Source: Lysobacter firmicutimachus | Lineage (GTDB): Bacteria; Pseudomonadota; Gammaproteobacteria; Xanthomonadales; Xanthomonadaceae | Assembly (NCBI RefSeq): GCF_037027445.1 | Contig: NZ_JBANDL010000002.1 | Coordinates: forward strand, 1,302,001-1,366,000 | Direction of reading: 5' to 3' | DNA: 64,000 nucleotides | Shown here: in pieces, positions 58,974 to 64,000 of the stretch | Layout: every line of letters starts with the position of its first letter | Position numbering within the stretch: the first letter of the stretch is position 1 | Translations under genes and position numbers: made by a program | The notes under the pieces: generated by a model | Told to the model about the DNA's origin: nothing | The model's input: only the letters and a program-made list of their open reading frames with translations | Databases searched by the model: none

Positions 58974-60179
58974 ATGCCCCAGCTCGCCCGGCGCATCGGT
59001 CGCGCCAAGCCCAGCGCGATCATGCAGGTTGCCGAAAAGGCCAAGCGGCTCAAGGCCGAAGGCCGCGACATCATCAGCTTCTCGATCGGCGTTCCCAACT
59101 TCCTGCCCGGCGAGCACGTCTACGCCGCGGTGCGCGAAGCGCTCGCCAAAGACAGCGGCCAATACGGCAGCAACCGCGGTGCCGACGCGCTGCTGGATGC
59201 CTTCATCGAGCACATGGGCAAAATCGGCCTGACCGGCTACGGCCGGGTCAACTGCGCCACCGGCATCGGCGCCAAGCACGTGATCTACAACATCGCCGAG
59301 GCGCTGCTCGACGAAGGCGACACGATCGCGTTCCCGACGCCGTACTGGACCAGCTATCTCGACATCGCCGAGATCGTCAACGCCAAGATCGACCTGCTGC
59401 CTTGCCCCGCCTCGCAGGACTACAAGCTCACCCCGGAACAGCTCGACGCCGCGCTGGCGAAGAAGCCGAAGGTGTTCTTGTTCAACAATCCCTCGAACCC
59501 GACCGGCATGGTCTATTCGAAGGACGAAATCGACGCGCTGGCCGCGGTCGTCGCCAAGCATCCGGACACCTGGATCATCACCGACGACATCTACAACCGG
59601 ATGGTGTTCGACGGCCTGGGCTACCACAACTTCGTCCACTCGCGTCCGGAACTGCGCGACCGGGTAATCTTCATCGACTCGCTGTCCAAGACCTACGGCA
59701 TGCCGGGTTGGCGCGTGGGCTTCATGGCCGGGCCGGAATCGGTCGCCCAGGCCGTGACCACGATGAACTCCAACCACATCACCAACGTGCCGGAGATCGT
59801 CACCGCCGCCGCGGTGGCCGCGCTGTCCGGTCCGCAGGACGTGCCGACGCAGAAGTGCGCCGAGTTCCAGGCCAAGCGCGACCAGGTCATGGCGGTGATG
59901 AACGCGATCCCGGGCGTGGTCTGCCCGCGTCCGCAGGGCGCGTTCTACGTGTTCCCGGACATCAGCGTCGCCTTCGGCAAGACCCACCAGCCCAGCGGCC
60001 TGAAGATCGGCAACGACATGGACCTGTGCAACGCCCTGCTGGAAACCAAGGGCGTGGCCTGCGTGCCCGGTTCGGCGTTCGGCGAGCCGCGCGCGCTGCG
60101 CATCAGCTACACCTGTCCGACCCCGCAGCTGGCCCCCGGCCTGCAGCGCTTCCAGGAATTCTTCGCCGAGCTCGCCTGA
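58974..60179 (+). CDS. Class I pyridoxal-phosphate aminotransferase, probable aspartate aminotransferase
   Basis: A fold-type I aminotransferase of 401 residues (MPQLARRIGRAKPSAIMQVA). The PLP Schiff-base lysine is K239 in SLSKTYGMPGWRVGFMAG. NNPSNPTGMVYS holds the conserved cofactor-contact Asn, TDDIYNRMVFDG the Asp/Tyr pair, and LRISYTCPTPQL the substrate-carboxylate Arg. The pattern fits AspB-type aspartate transaminases (oxaloacetate/glutamate), which suits proximity to mdh, but aromatic or other amino acids cannot be excluded. ATG 58974 follows CGAGGTTTCTACG. Confidence 0.88.
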   Translation: MPQLARRIGRAKPSAIMQVAEKAKRLKAEGRDIISFSIGVPNFLPGEHVYAAVREALAKDSGQYGSNRGADALLDAFIEHMGKIGLTGYGRVNCATGIGAKHVIYNIAEALLDEGDTIAFPTPYWTSYLDIAEIVNAKIDLLPCPASQDYKLTPEQLDAALAKKPKVFLFNNPSNPTGMVYSKDEIDALAAVVAKHPDTWIITDDIYNRMVFDGLGYHNFVHSRPELRDRVIFIDSLSKTYGMPGWRVGFMAGPESVAQAVTTMNSNHITNVPEIVTAAAVAALSGPQDVPTQKCAEFQAKRDQVMAVMNAIPGVVCPRPQGAFYVFPDISVAFGKTHQPSGLKIGNDMDLCNALLETKGVACVPGSAFGEPRALRISYTCPTPQLAPGLQRFQEFFAELA

Positions 60180-60229
60180 GCCCGGCAAGAATTTCCAGGC
60201 CACCCAGACGATCCGGAGAAAGGAAGCCC

Positions 60230-60619
60230 ATGCGTGTCACCACCGTGCTCTGGATCGTTCTGGCGGCCGCCGTCGGCATCGGCGGCGCCAAGGCGCTCAA
60301 GTCCGGCAGCCTCGCCGGCCTGTTCTCTTCGCGTCCGGCCGAACTGCAGCCGGACGACCCGCGCCGCAGCACCGGCGACAAGCGCATCGTGATGCTCGCC
60401 GCGGAGTGGTGCGGTTATTGCGAGAAGCTGCGCAAGGACTTCGAGCTGGCCGAGGTGCGCTACCGCATCATCGACATCGACACGCCCGAGGGCCAGCGCG
60501 CGATGAGCGCGGTCGGCGCGCGCGGCGTGCCGGTGACCATCGTCGGCCAGGACATCGTCTACGGCTACAACATGGACGAGATCAAGCAGCGGCTGGAGCC
60601 GCTGGGCTACCGCCTGTAA
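60230..60619 (+). CDS. Membrane-anchored glutaredoxin/thioredoxin-like protein
   Basis: A 129-residue protein with one N-terminal membrane helix (VTTVLWIVLAAAVGIGGAKA) and a glutaredoxin-like domain from about residue 50. The redox motif is C-G-Y-C in LAAEWCGYCEKLRKDFEL, followed by the cis-proline loop ARGVPVTIVGQDIVYGYN. Glutaredoxins usually have CPYC, so CGYC is a variant. Whether the domain faces the periplasm or the cytoplasm is not clear. ATG 60230 follows GGAGAAAGGAAGCCC. It lies 50 nt after the aminotransferase and 94 nt before mdh. Confidence 0.82.
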   Translation: MRVTTVLWIVLAAAVGIGGAKALKSGSLAGLFSSRPAELQPDDPRRSTGDKRIVMLAAEWCGYCEKLRKDFELAEVRYRIIDIDTPEGQRAMSAVGARGVPVTIVGQDIVYGYNMDEIKQRLEPLGYRL

Positions 60620-60713
60620 GCGCGGACGCTTCGTCCTCCCGTTCGCGGGCCGCGCGCCCGCATCCGTTCAACCTGCGATCCCATCTGCGATCCAATAGCG
60701 AAGGAAACACCCC

Positions 60714-61700
60714 ATGAAGACTCCCGTCCGCGTTGCCGTTACCGGTGCTGCCGGCCAGATCGGCTATGCCCTGCTGTTCCGCATCGCTTCCGGCGAAATG
60801 CTCGGCAAGGACCAGCCGGTCATCCTGCAGATGCTGGAACTGCCGCTGGAGAAGGCCCAGGCCGCGCTCAAGGGCGTGATGATGGAGCTGGAAGACTGCG
60901 CCTTCCCGCTGCTGGCCGGCATGGTCGGCACCGACGATCCCATGGTCGCGTTCAAGGACGCCGACTATGCCCTGCTGGTCGGCGCGATGCCGCGCGGCCC
61001 GGGCATGGAGCGCAAGGACCTGCTGCTGAAGAACGCCGAGATCTTCACCGTGCAGGGCAAGGCCCTGAACGACGTCGCCTCGCGCAACGTCAAGGTGCTG
61101 GTGGTGGGCAACCCGGCCAACACCAACGCCTACATCGCCATGAAGTCGGCGCCGGACCTGCCGGCCAAGAACTTCACCGCGATGCTGCGCCTGGACCACA
61201 ACCGCGCGCTGTCGCAGCTGGCCGCCAAGGCCGGCGTCGCCGTCGCCGACATCAAGAACATGGTGGTGTGGGGCAACCACAGCCCGACCATGTACCCGGA
61301 CTATCGCTTCGCCACCGTCGGCGGCCAGTCGCTGAAGGACAAGATCAACGACGCCGACTGGAACGCCAACACCTTCATCCCGGTGGTCGGCAAGCGCGGC
61401 GCGGCGATCATCGAAGCGCGCGGCCTGTCCTCGGCCGCCTCGGCCGCCAACGCCGCCATCGACCACATGCGCGACTGGGCGCTGGGCAGCCACGGCGAGT
61501 GGGTGACCATGGGCGTGCCGTCCGACGGCAGCTACGGCATTCCGGAAGGCGTGATGTACGGCGTGCCGGTGATCACCGCCAACGGCGAATACACCCGCGT
61601 CGAAGGCCTGGACGTCGACGCGTTCAGCCGCGCCGCGATGGACAAGACCCTGGCCGAGCTGGAAGAAGAGCGCGCCGGCGTCGCCCACCTGCTGGGCTGA
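60714..61700 (+). CDS. mdh: Malate dehydrogenase
   Basis: Oxidises malate to oxaloacetate with NAD+ in the citric acid cycle. The 328 residues start [20 protein letters not shown] with the Rossmann GAAGQIG loop. The substrate arginines lie in [15 protein letters not shown] and MLRLDHNRA, and the catalytic histidine in [17 protein letters not shown]. This is the LDH-like group also found in Xanthomonas and Pseudomonas relatives, not the short E. coli type. AGCGAAGGAAACACCCC holds a good ribosome-binding site. An intrinsic terminator follows. Confidence 0.97.
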   Translation: MKTPVRVAVTGAAGQIGYALLFRIASGEMLGKDQPVILQMLELPLEKAQAALKGVMMELEDCAFPLLAGMVGTDDPMVAFKDADYALLVGAMPRGPGMERKDLLLKNAEIFTVQGKALNDVASRNVKVLVVGNPANTNAYIAMKSAPDLPAKNFTAMLRLDHNRALSQLAAKAGVAVADIKNMVVWGNHSPTMYPDYRFATVGGQSLKDKINDADWNANTFIPVVGKRGAAIIEARGLSSAASAANAAIDHMRDWALGSHGEWVTMGVPSDGSYGIPEGVMYGVPVITANGEYTRVEGLDVDAFSRAAMDKTLAELEEERAGVAHLLG

Positions 61701-61723
61701 TCCGCGCTGCGCGCAAGACCCGG

Positions 61724-61755
61724 AACGGGGCGGCTTCGGCCGCCCCGTTTCGTTT
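61724..61755 (+). terminator. Rho-independent terminator after mdh
   Basis: AACGGGGCGGC (61724-61734), loop TTCG, GCCGCCCCGTT (61739-61749), followed by TCGTTT. A perfect 11-bp stem with a UUCG loop and a short T-rich tail. Confidence 0.8.
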
Positions 61756-61890
61756 GGCGGCGGCGTGTTTCGACGGATCGCCCCGCCGTCGGCCCGGCGC
61801 CGCATTGCGGCGTCGTTCGGCGCGCCGCAGCGGCCGCCGCAGTGCGCAGGAAGCGTGTAGGATCGGTTCCGCCGTGTTTCAGGACCGCCC

Positions 61891-62565
61891 ATGAGCGACG
61901 CGCTGCGCCTGTTGATCGCCGACGACCACCCGATGTTCCGGGCGGCGCTGCGGCATGCGCTGGGCGAAGTGCTGCCCGGCGCGGGCATCGTCGAAGTGGC
62001 CAGCCAGAGCGCGCTGGAGGCGGCCGTCGCCGGCGGCGAAGCCTTCGACCTGGCCATGCTCGACCTGATGATGCCGGGCGCGATGGGCTTTTCCTCGCTG
62101 GTGTTCGCGCGCGGCCAGCGGCCGGAACTGCCGGTGGTGATCATCTCCTCCAACGAGCACCCGCGCACGATCCGACGCGCGCAGCAGTTCGGCGCGTCCG
62201 GCTTCGTGCCCAAGTCGGCCCCGGCCAGCGTGCTCGGCGAAGCGGTGACCGCGGTGCTGGCCGGCAAGGTCTGGTTTCCGCCGCTGCAGGCCGAGCGCGA
62301 CGAAGGCGACGCCCAGCTCGCCGACCGCCTGGCCCAGTTGACCCCGCAGCAGTTGCGGGTGCTGATGCGCCTGGCCGACGGCCTGCTCAACAAGCAGATC
62401 GCCTACGAACTGTCGCTGGCCGAAAACACGGTCAAGATCCACGTCACCGCGATCCTGCGCAAACTCGGCTGCCACTCGCGCACCCAGGCCGCGGTGCTGG
62501 TCAAGGGCCTTTCGCTGGAAGAGGAAAGCGGCGGCCTGCACGATCAGGGCAACGCGCTGCGCTGA
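61891..62565 (+). CDS. LuxR/NarL-family response regulator
   Basis: A two-domain DNA-binding response regulator of 224 residues. The receiver domain (1 to about 120) has acidic residues D11-D12 in LLIADDHPMFRAAL, phospho-acceptor D58 in LAMLDLMMPGAMG, and the conserved lysine in GFVPKSAP. The LuxR helix-turn-helix (about 148-208) reads LTPQQLRVLMRLADGLLNKQ and TVKIHVTAILRKLGC. The overall pattern recalls AgmR/ErbR and CrbR regulators, which work with HDLxQP-type kinases. Its 3' end faces that of such a kinase gene 31 nt away, so they are likely partners. ATG 61891 lacks a clear ribosome-binding site. Confidence 0.9.
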   Translation: MSDALRLLIADDHPMFRAALRHALGEVLPGAGIVEVASQSALEAAVAGGEAFDLAMLDLMMPGAMGFSSLVFARGQRPELPVVIISSNEHPRTIRRAQQFGASGFVPKSAPASVLGEAVTAVLAGKVWFPPLQAERDEGDAQLADRLAQLTPQQLRVLMRLADGLLNKQIAYELSLAENTVKIHVTAILRKLGCHSRTQAAVLVKGLSLEEESGGLHDQGNALR

Positions 62566-62596
62566 GGCCGGCCTCTGGCGCCGCGCTCGACCCGCT

Positions 62597-64000
62597 TCAT
62601 TCCCCGCGCGCCAACAAGCGCATCGCCAACGCGCGCAGCGCCGCCGGCTTGAGCGGCTTGGGCAGGAAATGCCAGCCGCGCTCGCTCGCGCGCGGGCGCA
62701 AGCCGGGGTCGGCGTCGGCCGACATCAGCACCACCGGCGGCAGTCGCTGCCACAGCGCCTCCAGTTGCGCGGCCAGTTCGAAGCCGGTGCTTTCGCCGAG
62801 CCGGTAATCGAGCAACAGCACCTCGGGCATGGGCGCCCCGACCGCGCGGGCCCGGGCCTCGGCCGCACTGCCCGCGGCCTCGACCGCGCAGCCCCAGTCG
62901 GCGAGCAACCCCTGCGCGGCCTGGCGCGAATGCGGGTCGTCGTCGACCACCCAGACCCGGCGGCCGTGCAACGCCGAGTTCGGCTCGGGCGCAGCCGCGG
63001 ATGCCGGCATGGCCGCGGCCTCGGCCGGCGCTTGCCGCGCGTAAGGCACTTCGACCGAAAACACGCTGCCGCGTCCCGGCCAGGAGCGCACGGCGATGCG
63101 GTGATCGAGCAACTGCGCGACCCGGCGCACGATCGCCAGCCCCAGGCCGGCGCCGCGCGCCGGCGCCTCCACGCCGACGTCCAGGCGCTGGAACTCTTCG
63201 AAGATCAGTTCGCGCTTGGCCTCGGGGATGCCCGGGCCGGTGTCCCAGATCTCGATCCGCACGCCGTCGCGCAGGCGCCGCGCGCCGAGCACGATGCGGC
63301 CCGCGCGCGGCGTGAATTGCAGCGCATTGGAAAGGAAGTTCTGCACGATCCGGCGCAACAGCACTTCGTCGCTGTCGACGATCGCGCTGCTGGCGATGCA
63401 ATGCAGGCGCAGCCCGTGCGATTCGGCGAGGATGCGGAACTGGCCTTCGATCGCGTCGAACACCCGCGCCAGCGGCAAGGCGCCGCGGCGCACTTCCAGC
63501 GCGCCCGACTCCAGCCGCGATATGTCCAGCAGGCTGGACAGGATGTCGTCCTGCGCGGTCAGCGCGGCCTCGATGCGGTCGGCCAGCTCGCGGCTGTCCG
63601 GGTCGACCCGCCGGCGCAGCGAGGACAGATACATGCGCGCCGCGTTCAAGGGTTGCAGCAGGTCGTGCACCGCCGCGGCGACGAAACGGGTCTTGTAGCG
63701 GTTGGCGCGCTCGGCCTCGCCCTTGGCCGCCTGCAGGTCGCGGGTGCGCTGCTCGATGCCGCGCTCCAGGCTGTCGGCGAGGCTGCGCAGATCGCGCGCG
63801 GCCTGCTTGTAGGCGGTGATGTCGGCGTAGCTGGTGACGAAGCCGCCGTCGGGCATCGGATTGCCGCGGATCTCGATCACCGTGCCGTCGGGGCGCTCGC
63901 GCTCGTGCAGATACGGCTGGCCGCGCTGCAGGTGTTCGAGCCGGCGCCGGATCGCCTCCTCGGGCTCGTTGCCGAGCAGGCCGCGCCGGGCGTTGTAGCG
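62597..64000 (-). CDS. PAS-containing hybrid sensor histidine kinase (NahK/ErcS'/CrbS-like), 5'-truncated
   Basis: The stop is at 62597 and the frame stays open through the right edge, leaving 467 C-terminal residues. The order is the end of a PAS domain (RPDGTVIEIRGNPMPDGGFV then TSYADIT), a coiled linker, the dimerisation and phospho-acceptor helix (VAAAVHDLLQPLNAARMYLS), the ATPase domain (VQNFLSNALQFTPRAGRIVL, WDTGPGIP, GAGLGLAIVRRVAQLL), and a C-terminal receiver with VVDDDPHSR, D in LLLDYRLGES and K in FLPKPLKP. HDLLQP in place of HELRTP marks the NahK/ErcS/CrbS group. An internal GTG at 63880 is not a real start. The input domain lies outside the window. Confidence 0.9.
   Translation of the reverse strand, partial: RYNARRGLLGNEPEEAIRRRLEHLQRGQPYLHERERPDGTVIEIRGNPMPDGGFVTSYADITAYKQAARDLRSLADSLERGIEQRTRDLQAAKGEAERANRYKTRFVAAAVHDLLQPLNAARMYLSSLRRRVDPDSRELADRIEAALTAQDDILSSLLDISRLESGALEVRRGALPLARVFDAIEGQFRILAESHGLRLHCIASSAIVDSDEVLLRRIVQNFLSNALQFTPRAGRIVLGARRLRDGVRIEIWDTGPGIPEAKRELIFEEFQRLDVGVEAPARGAGLGLAIVRRVAQLLDHRIAVRSWPGRGSVFSVEVPYARQAPAEAAAMPASAAAPEPNSALHGRRVWVVDDDPHSRQAAQGLLADWGCAVEAAGSAAEARARAVGAPMPEVLLLDYRLGESTGFELAAQLEALWQRLPPVVLMSADADPGLRPRASERGWHFLPKPLKPAALRALAMRLLARGE

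Noticed and set aside
62597..63880. Internal GTG at 63880 as the start of the sensor kinase
   Set aside because: It lies inside a PAS domain and the same frame continues without a stop for 40 more codons to the window edge.

Overview
The window is chromosomal DNA from a high-GC gammaproteobacterium of the Xanthomonadaceae, most like Lysobacter. This rests on gene order (ispE - tRNA-Gln - prs - rplY - pth - ychF, then tRNAs - tuf - secE - nusG - rplKAJL - rpoBC - rpsLG - fusA - tuf - S10/spc/alpha), strong GC bias, the protein sequences, and a dispersed intergenic repeat built of GGGATTS heptads. No species name is claimed. Nearly everything is core housekeeping DNA. I see no prophage, insertion sequence, CRISPR array or obvious genomic island.

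Region 1 (1-11.5 kb). A truncated TPR/O-GlcNAc-transferase-like gene and a GNAT acetyltransferase lie on the minus strand, followed by hemA-prfA (minus). Divergently come a TPR protein, lolB, ispE, tRNA-Gln, prs, rplY, pth and ychF: outer-membrane lipoprotein sorting, isoprenoid and PRPP synthesis, and ribosome maintenance. Region 2 (12.6-32.4 kb). tRNA-Tyr, -Gly and -Thr lead the first tuf gene; then come tRNA-Trp, secE, nusG, rplK, rplA, rplJ, rplL, rpoB and rpoC, a clear terminator, and the str operon rpsL-rpsG-fusA-tuf. Region 3 (32.5-47.3 kb). The S10, spc and alpha operons run almost without gaps to rplQ and a strong terminator; rpmJ is absent between secY and rpsM. Region 4 (47.5-49.6 kb). 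dsbB and a class II DAHP synthase. Region 5 (49.7-57.5 kb, minus strand). A complete pqqABCDE cluster, including a 27-residue pqqA, with a lipoprotein amidase downstream, then a DUF2127-like membrane protein and typA/bipA. Region 6 (58.1-64 kb). A cyclophilin, a class I aminotransferase, a membrane-anchored CGYC thiol-redox protein, mdh, a LuxR-type response regulator and, convergent to it, a hybrid HDLLQP-type sensor kinase cut by the window edge.

The most notable non-genic feature is a family of eight inverted-repeat elements plus one half element, with arms of tandem GGGATTC/GGGATTG-like heptads. The eight full elements all sit between co-directional genes. Six of them end within about 25 nt of the next start codon, including rpoC, prs, ychF, rplJ, tuf and prfA. 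One has been absorbed into the 3' end of hemA and encodes its C-terminus. Other points are two tuf genes that differ by eye at a single synonymous base, a LolB with an unexplained C-terminal extension of about 118 residues, and strong tetraloop hairpins without T-tracts inside the ribosomal operons. I found no convincing undescribed multi-gene system; the repeat family is the best candidate for follow-up.
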